Made by a program: the position numbers and the translations under genes. A stretch of DNA of 64,000 bases from Meghimatium bilineatum (taxonomy: Eukaryota > Mollusca > Gastropoda > Stylommatophora > Philomycidae): the NCBI GenBank assembly GCA_034231615.1, contig CM067309.1, forward strand, positions 34,507,280-34,571,279, in the 5' to 3' direction. The notes below the pieces were generated by a model. That model was not told where the DNA came from. It did not search any database and saw only the letters and a program-made list of their open reading frames with translations. Position 1 is the first letter of the stretch. Every line of letters begins with the position of its first letter. This document shows positions 9,801 through 18,229 of this stretch, one piece after another.

Positions 9801-11731
9801 TTGAAGAAGAAGATGAAGTCATATAACATTCTAGATTGACTCATGGAATGTTGCCTTGATTACTTGCCTTGGTCTATGTCAAGGTTTTCAGTGATGTCAA
9901 ATGTATAGTAATACATTTGACATCACTGAAAGTTTGAAATAGACCAAGATACATGGAAGAACTTGCATAAAATAGAGCTGCATGGCGCCCTACAGTAAGA
10001 AAAGACGCAAAATCTTGTGAAAAGAGAAGAAATTTGGCAGCTCATCAACGGAAAGTAGCTAGAAAGTCACAGGTAGACCAAATCCATCAACAGTGGTCAC
10101 CCATGCCCGAACTGTCCACTGCCATTTGCGCACATAATATGGCTTACTAGCCATCTACGGACTCATAATTAAGGACATAACTCTAACTGAATTTCAAACA
10201 GTGGATGTAATAAATGATGACCATCACTTGTAAGTAGAAGGCTTCTCTTCCCAAAGCATTGCACACTCACAGACAGCTGTTGTTTTATGGGTATGATAGA
10301 ATAACTATCATATTCCCATCTCTTTGTTTTAAGGTTTTACATTGATACAGAGAAATCCCTTTAGAGCGCATCCTTTTATAACAAATTTCCCTATTTATCA
10401 ACATTTTTCAAAATCTCCAAATATATTTATTCTTTATTGTATGTACTGTAGGCCTATATAGCAAATTTCTGTTATTATATACCTATTTTGTTTTCCGGAC
10501 CAAGTTGCTATAATGGGATTTGCTCATATGTAACGAATTTATATTATTATATATATGTTTCGTCTGTCCATACCAAGTTGTTATAATGGGATTTGCTTGT
10601 ATATATTGATTTTCTATTGTTACATATATGTTTCGTCTGTCCATACCAAGTTGTTATAATGGGATTTGCTTGTATATATTGATTTTCTATTGTTACATAT
10701 ATGTTTCGTCTGTCCATACCAAGTTGTTATAATGGGATTTGCTTGTATATATTGATTTTCTATTGTTACATATATGTTTCGTCTGTCCATACCAAGTTGT
10801 TATAATGGGATTTGCTTGTATATATTGATTTTCTATTGTTACATATATGTTTCGTCTGTCCATACCAAGTTGTTATAATGGGATTTGCTTGTATATATTG
10901 ATTTTCTATTGTTACATATATGTTTCGTCTGTCCAAACCAAGTTGTTACAATCGGATTTGACTGTACCAATATTCCAATGTCTACAGGTTCTGCAATGTT
11001 ACATTACATGGGGAAACAAAAACATACCAGTACCTAATCTACAGTTGATTTACTTCACTCGAATCAATGTGAATCCTGGACAAAAAATAACACATCATTT
11101 TCAAATTGACTGGGAGAACTGGGCCCACTGGGACAACAATCAGTGGAAAGTTCAGAATGGTATGGGAGAAACATATTTCTTCAGCACTAACCACTAATTC
11201 CTTATTTCCATCATTCTCATACTGTTTATCAATTCTGTTGTTGATTTTTTTGTCATACTCTCATGTTAAGCTGTCCAATTCATCTTTCATTTATTTCCTC
11301 TTTACTTATTTTAAATTGGTGAATTTGAAAAAATGTATATTTTATTCATCTTTGTCCTTTTTTAGTATAAACATTTAATCATAGAAATTGATTGTTATTT
11401 TTTAGTATAAACATATAATCATAGAAATTGATTGTTATTTTTTAGTATAAACATAATCATAGAAATTGATTGTTATTTTTTTAGTATAAACATAATCATA
11501 GAAATTGATTGTTATTTGTTGCAGATTATCATAGAAGTTTATAATTATCTTTAACTTATCATATAAATTGATTTTCTTTGTAACAGATTATTATGTAAAC
11601 TAATAATTAATAATGTGTATCATGTTTTCTTTGCAGATGTCATTACTTTGTACTGCGGAGGACGACAGCCTTTCCAGAAACGATATGCAACTTCTGACGT
11701 GGTTAGCATACAATTTCCAGTGTATGGTTGA
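897..11731 (+). CDS. GH3 beta-D-xylosidase-like gene 1 (3' half; 5' part lies left of the window)
   Basis: Secreted glycoside hydrolase of family GH3, xylosidase/arabinofuranosidase type. Visible exons, numbered like gene 2: 897-1150 (8), 1887-2112 (9), 5267-5356 (10), 5788-5999 (11), 7970-8170 (12), 10988-11159 (13), 11637-11731 (14, stop TGA). All junctions are GT/AG and the frame runs open for 415 residues. Exon 8 holds FYTRMRLGEFDPP and SFVLLKNHNNILPL, which link the catalytic domain to the second alpha/beta domain. Exon 10 has ESESRDRPDLNLPGNQ and exon 11 has GRLPVTWP. Exons 12-13 encode YPFGYGLSYS and the Fn3-like C-terminal domain. The catalytic nucleophile exon is outside the window. 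Nothing here is broken, so it looks functional. It ends at PVYG, about 20 residues shorter than gene 2. Positions 1-896 are its intron 7. Substrate is inferred from family only. Confidence 0.95.
1394..1851. repeat. 35-bp minisatellite in intron 8 of gene 1
   Basis: About 12-13 imperfect copies of a unit containing AGATTATTGAATTAG and GTTAAACATCTTT. It lies directly before exon 9, whose acceptor is at 1886. The homologous intron of gene 2 has no such array. Confidence 0.9.
2158..2338 (+). mobile_element. SINE S1, short form, with doubled palindrome
   Basis: Begins GCCGAAGACGGATGTGT and ends GAGTTTGAGAACGAAAGC plus GAAGAAGAA. The palindromic segment AGGACCACGGTCCT is present twice in tandem (about 2248-2291). 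The LINE A copy follows immediately. Confidence 0.75.
2350..2791 (+). mobile_element. LINE A fragment (fullest copy)
   Basis: Open for 138 codons: SIFIPTLCYQCQTWSLTTK, RCLRKATGVTRRHRIR, then QIQWFGHLE and GRPRVRWIDNIKETLHEHQ, ending LYLPRHP and stop. This is the region downstream of the reverse transcriptase palm in RTE/CR1-like LINEs. It is truncated at its 5' side and ends in GAAGAAGAAG. Sister copies lie at 1, 34225, 48118 (-) and 53918 (-). Confidence 0.88.
3035..3165 (-). mobile_element. SINE S1, degraded short form
   Basis: On the minus strand it shows the core and the near-palindrome (AGGACAATTGTCCT here) seen in the other S1 copies. It lacks a clear GAAGAAG tail. Confidence 0.5.
3330..3640 (-). 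mobile_element. SINE S1, long form (degraded)
   Basis: The reverse complement of the copy at 34871-35145 matches over the CAGCATGGCTTCTGGGTCAC segment and the GACCTAACACATCC segment. No coding capacity. Confidence 0.55.
4255..4900 (-). mobile_element. LINE reverse transcriptase fragment
   Basis: On the minus strand the palm motif NLRYADDTVFIAKSEED lies near 4790-4840. It is followed by FLNIKKTEVMLISKK, HQFKYLGTAITADGRSSTEI, then an open 88-codon stretch with VLQCYITPILTYGCESWT. At least two in-frame stops interrupt it. This is an RTE-like LINE remnant in the intron between exons 9 and 10 of gene 1. Confidence 0.85.
4905..5190 (-). mobile_element. LINE D 3' end
   Basis: Nearly the same sequence as 29430-29700 (-): CTTCAGCGCCGAATAC, AGAAACCAGAGCTCTCCAG and the conserved stretch around AAGTCCATCATTTTCTTC. 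The + strand fragment at 47460-47655 is from the same family and reads RDLTSALCA at its end. Confidence 0.65.
6040..6600 (-). mobile_element. LINE E-like 3' fragment
   Basis: Minus-strand reading, with frame changes, gives YREYKTDVYIRNEIENNIG, then RRRGGGKKKTWTDNIKNWTG and VEDRDAWR. This is the LINE C-terminal region in which a Gly-Arg-rich patch precedes W(T/S)DNIK-WTG. It lies in intron 11 of gene 1. Confidence 0.7.
6622..6785 (-). mobile_element. SINE S1, short form
   Basis: On the plus strand it begins with the reversed tail ATTCTTCTTCAGCG. It has the perfect palindrome AGGACCATGGTCCT and ends with CCGTCTTCGGTGG, the reverse of the S1 head. Confidence 0.75.
6820..6960 (+). repeat. Interspersed repeat R2 (fragment)
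   Basis: Shares AGTAGAAAGCCTCTCC, AAACATTGCATGCT and a GGGTATGAAAGCAAACT-like segment with copies at 8895-9240, 10200-10345, 25980-26240 and 26790-27030 (-). No protein or terminal structure recognised. Confidence 0.5.
7075..7895. repeat. 28-bp minisatellite in intron 11 of gene 1
   Basis: Roughly 30 variable copies of units built from CTACTGCCCTGGATATTCTG and CCATGTAT/CCATGGAT. Two forward frames stay open for over 150 codons purely because the unit lacks stops in them. The translation is a low-complexity W-I-F-C-H-S-T-A-L-D repeat and not a credible protein. Confidence 0.9.
8530..8710 (+). repeat. Interspersed repeat with TTAGGG-like core
   Basis: Contains TTTCTCTTGGCTACAATTA, then GGGTTATGG and GGTTAGGGTT, then GTGGCCAGTATCTGCTCAT. 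The same order is found inverted at 39875-40060. Class unknown. Confidence 0.55.
8895..9240 (+). repeat. Interspersed repeat R2 (longest copy)
   Basis: Includes AAGTAGAAGGCTGCTC, CACAGACAGCTGTTG, GTGGTTGCATCTGTGG, GCAACAGAAAACC and GATGACATGCCGTTATATTG. The copy at 26790-27030 repeats most of it in the opposite direction. Confidence 0.6.
9285..9705 (-). repeat. Retroposon-like interspersed repeat with (CCAA)n edge
   Basis: A GC-richer 420-bp block that on the minus strand starts with a GGTTGGTTGGTT run, then TGCTGATCCAGCGG and CCTGCCCTTTGACC. The same head, more diverged, occurs on the plus strand at 59390-59450. Two overlapping minus frames are open for 126-135 codons but show no known domain. 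Read as a SINE or other non-coding retroposon. Confidence 0.5.
9745..10215 (+). mobile_element. LINE E C-terminal fragment with C2H2-like finger
   Basis: Matches the copy at 18230-18870 closely (CAAGATACATGGAAGAACTT, GAGCTGCATGGCGCCCTACA). In translation, with breaks, it gives DTWKNLHKIELHGA and then CPNCPLPF followed by TSHLRTH. That arrangement is the single C2H2-like finger found at the C-terminus of some RTE-type LINE ORFs. It carries an inverted duplication at 9868-9948 absent from the sister copy. Confidence 0.7.
9868..9948. repeat. Long inverted repeat (hairpin)
   Basis: Arms of about 37 bases around a 6-base loop (9906-9911). The inner 19 bases, TTCAGTGATGTCAAATGTA at 9887-9905 and its complement at 9912-9930, are perfect. 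The outer part has a few mismatches. Confidence 0.9.
10200..10345 (+). repeat. Interspersed repeat R2 (partial)
   Basis: Near-identical to 8900-9080: AAGTAGAAGGCTTCTC, CACAGACAGCTGTTG, TTTTATGGGTATGATA, TCTCTTTGTTTTAAGG. Both copies run straight into TACATTGATACA, so here it abuts the MITE that follows. Confidence 0.6.
10343..10978. mobile_element. MITE with TACAGWSAAATCC ends, internally expanded
   Basis: Left end GATACAGAGAAATCCC near 10343 and right end GGATTTGACTGTACC near 10975 are inverted copies of the same terminus seen at 335-680. The interior right half is multiplied into a 73-bp array. The exon 13 acceptor of gene 1 is only 10 bases beyond the right end. Confidence 0.65.
10545..10960. 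repeat. 73-bp minisatellite derived from the MITE
   Basis: Five to six copies of a unit with ATATATGTTTCGTCTGTCC, ACCAAGTTGTTATAATGGG and TATTGATTTTCTATTG. The unit contains the subterminal motif of the surrounding MITE (ATAATGGGATTTG). Confidence 0.9.
11355..11535. repeat. About 37-bp tandem repeat in intron 13 of gene 1
   Basis: Four copies of a unit with AGTATAAACAT, AATCATAGAAATTGATTG and TTATTTTTT. Located between exon 13 and exon 14. Confidence 0.85.
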
Positions 11732-12085
11732 TGTTTTTGAAAATGAACAAACAAGATATTCAAGATAAATCATTTTATGCTAAGATTTTGCTAAAATGAT
11801 GTCGTTATTTGTGATGATATAACCATTACATTACTGTTGTACCGTTGTTTCTTTCCCCACTATATTCAGATTTAAAATTTACCCTGACACTGTAGATTTA
11901 TTTACATATAGGATCTATATACACTCTTTTATATCTGTTTGCAATACATATTTTTAAGTGGATCTCTAATATGATCTTAAAGAATATTTCAAAACACAAA
12001 TCTTTGACAAGAATTTAACAAATGTTTATTTTTGTATTTATGATTCGTGTATTGAATGATTAAAAATTATAAAGTAAGTTATTGG
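11732..12085 (+). other. Gene 1 3' UTR and poly(A) region
   Basis: The sequence after the stop aligns block by block with the 3' UTR of gene 2 (for example ATTCAGATT-AAA, then CTGATACTGTAG-like, then TCTTAAAGAATATTTCA, then CACAAATCTTTGAC). At the place where gene 2 has AATAAA, gene 1 has ATTAAA at 12059-12064, the likely cleavage signal. The end at about 12085 is inferred. Confidence 0.65.
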
Positions 12086-12139
12086 TTTTGTAATATTTTC
12101 TTGCTGTTTCTAAGAAATGTTTGTGTTGCCTGTGTGTTT

Positions 12140-12535
12140 GGGACTCCAAAAAGAAAGACAACGAGTAGCGACATTATTAACTGTCATGCATGTTGTAAGA
12201 GACGACTGCAGGCAATTTTTTGATGGGGAAGTTTGCTATACCAGAATAAATGTGTGAAAATATTGGCAGTGGGTTGCCGGGAACAGAAAGGAAGCATTGA
12301 ATAGTGACACTGCTGCTACCTACCCCATGCATGTCATAAGACATCACTAAGAGTTTAAGAGTGAAGTTGACTGCCCCATTAAATTAAGGTCAAAGATGAC
12401 CCAGAAGTTATGCTGAAGTCAGATGTGTCAGACAAAAAGGCACACATACCACAACCAAGCTGTAAATTCTGGCACAATACATTCCATTCTCTGGACAATA
12501 TCCAGCTAATCTGCTAGAGTATTAGAATTAACACA
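12140..12535 (+). mobile_element. SINE S1, long form (one and a half copies)
   Basis: The block GTGGGTTGCCGGGAAC through ATGCATGTCATAAGA, GACCCAGAAGTTATGC, TCAGATGTGTCAG to CATTCCATTCTCTGGAC matches 34871-35110. The preceding bases 12140-12230 repeat its first part in more decayed form. It lies just downstream of gene 1. Confidence 0.65.
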
Positions 12536-12539
12536 GAAA

Positions 12540-12840
12540 AAAAAGAATTTTGTGAGATTTTTTGGTAGTCATGTCAACAAAATTAAAGGAGTGGTGGAGT
12601 TTGGGATTAAGGTCTAATTTGGTGAGAAGTACCATTTTCACATGTACACACTTAAAATTTAAAAACATTGATCAGTACAAATTGCTAAGTAAAGCAAAAA
12701 AATAAAGTAATTATTCTGGCAAATATTATGCTAAGTTCAGTAATAGTTGTTGCCTACATAGTAGTGCGAATAGTAAGGCTTTCTCACGAACACATCTTAG
12801 TCAAAATTGCTTATACTTCTAAAGCTGATCATGCACTTTG
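12540..12840. other. Intergenic AT-rich stretch, nothing recognised
   Basis: No open frame, repeat structure or element ends that I can identify between the SINE and the minisatellite. Confidence 0.5.
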
Positions 12841-13405
12841 TACTGATGATATGATTGGATGTATTTGTATATATATCAGAAGATGTGATTGAATGTATTT
12901 GTGTCTATATCAGATGATGTGATTGGATGTATTTGTATATATATATCAGAAGATGTGATTGGATGTATTTGTGTCTATATCAGACGATGTGATTGGATGT
13001 ATTTGTATATATCAGATGATGTGATTGGATGTATTTGTATATATATCAGAAGATGTGATTGGATGTATTTGTATATATCAGATGATGTGATTGGATGTAT
13101 TTGTATATATCAGATGATGTTATTGGATGTATTTGTATATATATTAGAAGATGTGATTGGATGTATTTGTATATATCAGATGATGTGATTGGATGTATTT
13201 GTATATATATCAGAAGCTGTGATTGGATGTATTTGTATATATCAGATGATATGATTGGATGTATTTGTATATATCAGATGATGTGATTGGATGTATTTAT
13301 ATCAGATGATGTGATTGGATGTATTTATATCAGATGATGTGATTGGATGTATTTATATCAGATGATGTGATTGGATGTATTTATATATATATATATCAGA
13401 TGATA
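12840..13405. repeat. Minisatellite of GATGTGATTGGATGTATTT units
   Basis: About 16 copies of a 28-38 bp unit: ATCAGATGATGTGATTGG then ATGTATTTGTATATAT. Length varies through the TA run at its end. The 99- and 63-codon frames within it are products of the repeat. Confidence 0.9.
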
Positions 13406-13649
13406 TATTCTATCCAGAACTTTAGTCTTCTTTATGTATCTACTGATCACAATTTTGGGCTTGTTGACCCGCCGCAGCCAAGGGCATGTTCAAACAATCT
13501 GATATGTCTTTTGTATCCATCATCGTCTTGGGTTGCCCTTATCCGTGCTACCAGCAATCATACCAAGCTTTGAAATGAGTGTGCTCCCAGACTGCGACAC
13601 ATGCCTGTGTACTCAGTGACTCGATTAGCACGATTGTGAAAGTGCAAGT

Positions 13650-14075
13650 CATGTGTATTCGGGAACAATAGCTGGATGCGGTGAAGAATTCCAGTGTGTG
13701 GAAAGTGACTTTTATTTTTGTGCCGGGACATGCGAGAGAACGGAGTAATGAGAGAGCAGATAGTTTGGCCGCACACGCATCTACTACGGCTTTTGGCGGA
13801 GCGATGGATCAAACAGACATTTTGAAAGCCTTACGGGAAAATGCACAAACTAATGACCCTATATGTGATGATGACTCTTGTTCCATGACTAGAATAGGGA
13901 AGTTTGGTTTGAAATGTGTTTTCGCTCGAAAGGAGTGGTTTCGTGGGCGAGGAAGAATGATTGTCAATCAACGGCATACTGGGACAGTCATGCAACGTGT
14001 AATGGCGAACACAAAAATAAATTTTCCATGCCATTATTTCTTTTTATATGGTAAAAAAACAACTTCAGCTTTCTT
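13650..14075 (+). mobile_element. RNase H-like retroelement fragment (class uncertain)
   Basis: Encodes VTFIFVPGHARERSNERADS, the last RNase H motif (NERAD). This is followed by a family-specific tail with MDQTDILKALREN, FGLKCVFARKEWFRGRGRM and VNQRHTGTV. The tail recurs at 24250-24680 (-), and partial copies lie at 39470-39770 (+) and 61297-61500 (-). The copy is a broken fragment. I cannot say whether the parent was a LINE or another retroelement, so I treat it as a fossil. Confidence 0.65.
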
Positions 14076-14079
14076 ATTG

Positions 14080-15285
14080 TAATGTTGTTTAAGATCCAAC
14101 TATCTTTAATGTTCTTATTATTTTTAATTAGTCTTTTTCGCTGTCTATGATATTCTCAAAATTCCAGCAAAAAGAATCCCTCTATGTCAAACAGAACCTT
14201 TCCTGAAGGAATTTGTGATTTGAATTTTTTGCTCTTTGGTGATTCCCAATGTTTCCATTGTATGCTGGCTACTTTGCTACTTTGGGAAATTACTTGGCTC
14301 AAAGTGGTGACACTACAGTTTGTCACTTTCCACTACTCGTGACAGAAATTAAACTGTTTCTAATGACACAGAGAATTCATCAGCTAGTGAACGCAATCTT
14401 CGGCAACTGTCAACACGTATTACTGCATCTGTCTTGGTGATGAATGCCACTGCAAATCATTTGTTACATAGTCCTCCCCAAAAATTCTTGTCCAATCTTT
14501 CACTGCTGTTGTTGAAATCAATTTTTCACTATCTGTCTACACTGCCTGCATTTTTTAATGAATGTTCGTTGGCCGACATCCTTCAGCAATTACTGCTCAT
14601 TGGTCAAATTTGGATGGATTCGTTATCATACCAACCAATTTGTCGACGGCTGCACAGAACAATAATAATAATACACGGAGAATGACAACACACTTCATCA
14701 TATATTGTCTTTCCTCTATTGTGTTGTTAAACGTTGCAGGATTGAATGACGCCTGTTTTTGTTTTTTTTTGGCTTATGCATGATTTTTCCCTTGATATAC
14801 AGTAATATTTTGACGTCTCAAGACAATCAATTCCCTACTTCAAACCCCTTTCATTTTTAATCTTCCTCTACCTCTTTAGTATTTCTATTCTCATGTTGTA
14901 TTTTCTTTATGCTGGCCAAAATGGGTTCATTGCGGCCAAAGAAGTTTATGAGTTCTTTAAAAAGTCTTCACCTTTTTTGGAAAATCAGTAGGCCTATGCC
15001 TAAATTTATTTTTCTCTTCGTTCTATTATCATAATGGTAGGGGGAAATTACTCTAATTATTTTATGTCTAAGTGTTATTGGTTGTGTTATTATGATGTTC
15101 TACTTTCCTACGGTTATTGAACTAAATTATCTGTGGACAGAAGTGTGTGCTGCGCTCCTGACAAGAATTAGTAATCCTGGGATACTGTCGCACTAGAACG
15201 CTCTCCTTTGGGGACTAAACATAAAACATGCATCCTCAACCCCTAATCAATGCCATTCGAATTGCCGTATGTGAATCCAAGTGTC
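14080..15285. other. Intergenic region without a recognised gene
   Basis: Short frames only. The stretch near 14370-14530 (translation SERNLRQLSTRITASVLVMN) could be an old transposase or gene remnant, but I do not recognise it. The rest is AT-rich. Confidence 0.4.
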
Positions 15286-15288
15286 GTC

Positions 15289-15555
15289 TCAGCTACACAA
15301 CAAAGAAGAATCTGCGCTTTTGTCGGAAAGGCTATAGTCTGTCAAGAGATACCTGCTCACAGCTAAAGGGATTATTTCATCATCATCATCTACGTGCTTG
15401 ATCTGGTATTCTTCGCTCCTCTTGCTGGCAATCACATCCTGTGCAGATTTAGCCAGATTTCTGCACACAAAATTCATGAAATGCTCTGGTTCATCAGTAA
15501 ATGTAATTATAGCCTTAACATTCTTGGAACAAATCATGCAAGGGAAACTACACAC
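15289..15555 (-). CDS. Unrecognised 88-codon open frame
   Basis: Starts MCSFPCMICSKNVK, continues through FVCRNLAKSAQDVIASK and an acidic VDDDDEII patch, and ends at a stop. Composition is protein-like (mixed charge, one CxxC pair) and not a repeat product. There is no family match that I can name and no obvious promoter. It may be a single exon of a decayed transposon or host gene. Function not assigned. Confidence 0.2.
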   Translation of the reverse strand: MCSFPCMICSKNVKAIITFTDEPEHFMNFVCRNLAKSAQDVIASKRSEEYQIKHVDDDDEIIPLAVSRYLLTDYSLSDKSADSSLLCS

Positions 15556-15849
15556 AGAACCATGAAACGATAATTTTAATCAGTTGCAGCCCTTTGTGCA
15601 AATTTCGGTTGCATATGCAATTGATCTTATGGTTGGAAGTGAGAAAGAACTTTAAATACATGTAAATTTGAAAAAAAAACGTGGAAAAATGTATGGCATA
15701 GAAATTGACATTGAGAGAAGCAAAATATAGCAAACAGAGATGGCAACAGGACTCCTGTTAATATATAGGTGAATTGACAAAAACTTGCAGCAGCGGACAT
15801 GGAGAGAAAAATAAATGCATTTGAAAACAAATGTTACGGACGAAAATTC

Positions 15850-16350
15850 GCATCCACTATTGTCATGTGACGTATTCCTTCCAGAACGTTGTCTTTCCAA
15901 TGAACTCTCTGAACCTCTCTCTGTCTTGGGCGATGTGGCTTGCATTTTCTAGCGATGTATTAATGTTATCTTTAATGTCGTCGGTCCATCGTTTTCTTGG
16001 TCTGCCCTTTCTCCTCTACCCAGGTACTCTTCCCTCAATTATTTGTCTTTCTAAACAGTTGTGTCTCTTTATATGACCAAACAGACGTATTTTTCTTTGT
16101 GTTATTGTGCTTAGTAACCAACACTCTGGAATCTTCAATGTGTTTATATCTGAGTTTATGATTTTTTCCTTCCATGATATTCTAACTATCTTTCTGTAGC
16201 ATTTCAGCTCGAATGCGTTGATCTTCTTTGCCGCTGTTTTACTTAGGGTCGATGTTTCACAGCTGTATGTTGCAACCGGAAAAATAAAAGTTCGTAAAAT
16301 TTGCACTTTCGTTTCTATTTTATACAGAACATCTACTATACAGAACATAA
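15850..16350 (-). mobile_element. LINE C fragment
   Basis: Minus-strand translation: LRTFIFPVATYSCETSTLSK, FELKCYRKIVRISWKEK, IRLFGHIKRH, GRVPG, then RPRKRWTDDIKDNINTSLE and FIGKTTFWKEYVT at the end. A stop after GRVPG separates the last part. Close copy at 28945-29140; relatives at 41318-42470 (-, interrupted) and 48980-49216. Confidence 0.85.
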
Positions 16351-16384
16351 AACCAACATATTTGAGAAACAGAATAAATTACTA

Positions 16385-16435
16385 CGATTGCTACTACTAT
16401 TACTACTACTACTAATACTACTACTACTACTAAGC
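16385..16435. repeat. (CTA)n microsatellite
   Basis: Imperfect run of CTA/TAC triplets. Confidence 0.85.
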
Positions 16436-16480
16436 CTATTGTACTACGATTACTAAAAATAAATATGTGAGAAATATCAT

Positions 16481-17650
16481 TAGGGCTCGGATTTTCATGA
16501 AATGTCATATTTTTTTCCTGAAGCATATTTTCAGTTTTAAGTTAATTTCTACATGTTTCAAGCATTTCTGAACAATTTTGAGCTGTTTTTATTTGTCATA
16601 TAAATGCATATTTTGACCATAATTTTGATGAGGTCATATTTTGCCTGAAATTGGAGATTTAGGTCATATTTTGGTCATATTTTGCATATTTTCTGGTGTA
16701 CTCAACGTTCTGGTGTACTCCGTTTGCTTATCAATGTTAGCACATCTTAAACTATGTTTAGAGACAAAAATTCAAAGAAGAAGCTCCTCAACTACCACTT
16801 CCTCCACAACCTATCCTTACACGTTGGGGTACATGGCTGGACGCTGTAAAGTATTACTGTGACAACTATTCAACACTAATTAAAATATTTAATGCCCTAG
16901 ACAAAGACGACGCAACATCAATACAAGCAGTGCAAAGCTTATTTTCTACCAGACTATCACAAAATCTGACTTATATAAAGTCAAACTTTTCGGCAATTTC
17001 AAAAGCAATATAACGTCTGGAAAGCGAAGGGACTGCACTTTATGATGCATTAGATATTGTGAAACAAATTCAAACAGAAATAAATAGATCACGTGGTGAA
17101 GTAAGCAACAGGATTAAAGTAAAATTAGAAAGTGTTCTTCGTAGAAATTCTGGTTATTTCTCATTGTGCAAAATTGCAGACATACTTAGTGGTAAACATG
17201 CAACATTTCAAGAGGATGAACCTGAACTTTCAGCAAATGATCTGACATTATTTAGATTTGCCCCTGTGACATCATGTGATGTAGAACGAAGTTTTTCAAA
17301 ATATAAAACAATTCTCAGTGACAATCGACGATCGTTCAAATTTGAAACTCTAAAAATGCATGTTATTGTCGGTTGCAATTGTACAAACAATGAAAACTGA
17401 GGAATAAATGTGGTAAGTGTTTTTATACATGCTTTGTTAAGTATTACTACTATGTAGGTACTATGACTACTATGTAATGCGTAAAACATGCAAACAATAA
17501 TAATTAGCGTTTTTTTGTGTTCATAAATGAGAATAACCTTATGGTCATATTTCGGCATATTTAGCATATTTTAGGTCATATTTTGCCTTTTTTAGGTCAT
17601 ATTTGCATGTCATATTTCAGGATTTTTAGGTCATAAAAATCCGAGCCCTA
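16481..17650 (+). mobile_element. hAT DNA transposon, internally deleted, with 8-bp target duplication
   Basis: Ends TAGGGCTCGGATTTTCATGA (16481) and, inverted, TAGGGCTCGGATTTTTATGA (ending 17650) are terminal inverted repeats differing at one base in 20. The flanking octamer AATATCAT is present at 16473-16480 and 17651-17658, the exact hAT signature. The interior encodes the C-terminal half of a transposase: LTRWGTWLDAVKYYCDNY, then FAPVTSCDVERSFSKYKTIL, the hAT dimerisation domain, ending at 17399. One in-frame stop lies near 17012, and the N-terminal half is missing. Repeated GGTCATATTTT motifs sit inside both ends. Confidence 0.95.
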
Positions 17651-17879
17651 AATATCATAAATGGTCTTGCATGTCAAAACAGACATTTCTTTGCGGTGAT
17701 GAAACGTCGCAAACTTGTATGTTTTGGCCAATTGATGATGTATGATTTCCATTTCAAAACATAGGGGGCAGTTGCTGCGAGAGCAATAAGAAAAGAAGAA
17801 AAAAGGAAAAGTATGAATAATATTAAAGAATAGACATAATATAGATTTTCACACTTAAACAAAGAGCAAAGAATAGAAG

Positions 17880-18225
17880 ACATGGCGGGATTTGTTGATG
17901 ATCATAATCGCACACCAGCCATGTTCGTATGTGCTCAGATCTCTATTGCAGTATATGCCTCTAATCTCTCAGGGTGTAGCTGCTTATGGTTCCGGTTATG
18001 CATTGGTTGTGTCCATTTAAACAGTTTAGTGATGTGTTCTCTCTGTGATGCACCCGTCTTTACTCCCGATTCGCGTATTTTCGATACTTCTATACAGATC
18101 GCTAGATTCGCGTATTTTCGATACTTTACACTGATTGCTACGCTTATTTTCTGTACAGATTGTTAGTGCTAACTATTCTTTTGTGTGAATGTGAGAACTG
18201 AATATTAAAGGCAGACAATGGTAAT
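17880..18225. other. Short repeat pair, otherwise unassigned
   Basis: Contains a duplicated segment (CGCGTATTTTCGATACTT at about 18072 and 18111). No gene recognised. Confidence 0.4.
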
Positions 18226-18229
18226 AAGA

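Noticed and set aside
897-11731. Gene 1 as a pseudogene
   Set aside because: All seven visible exons are open, splice sites are intact and phases match gene 2; it only looks partial because the window starts inside it.
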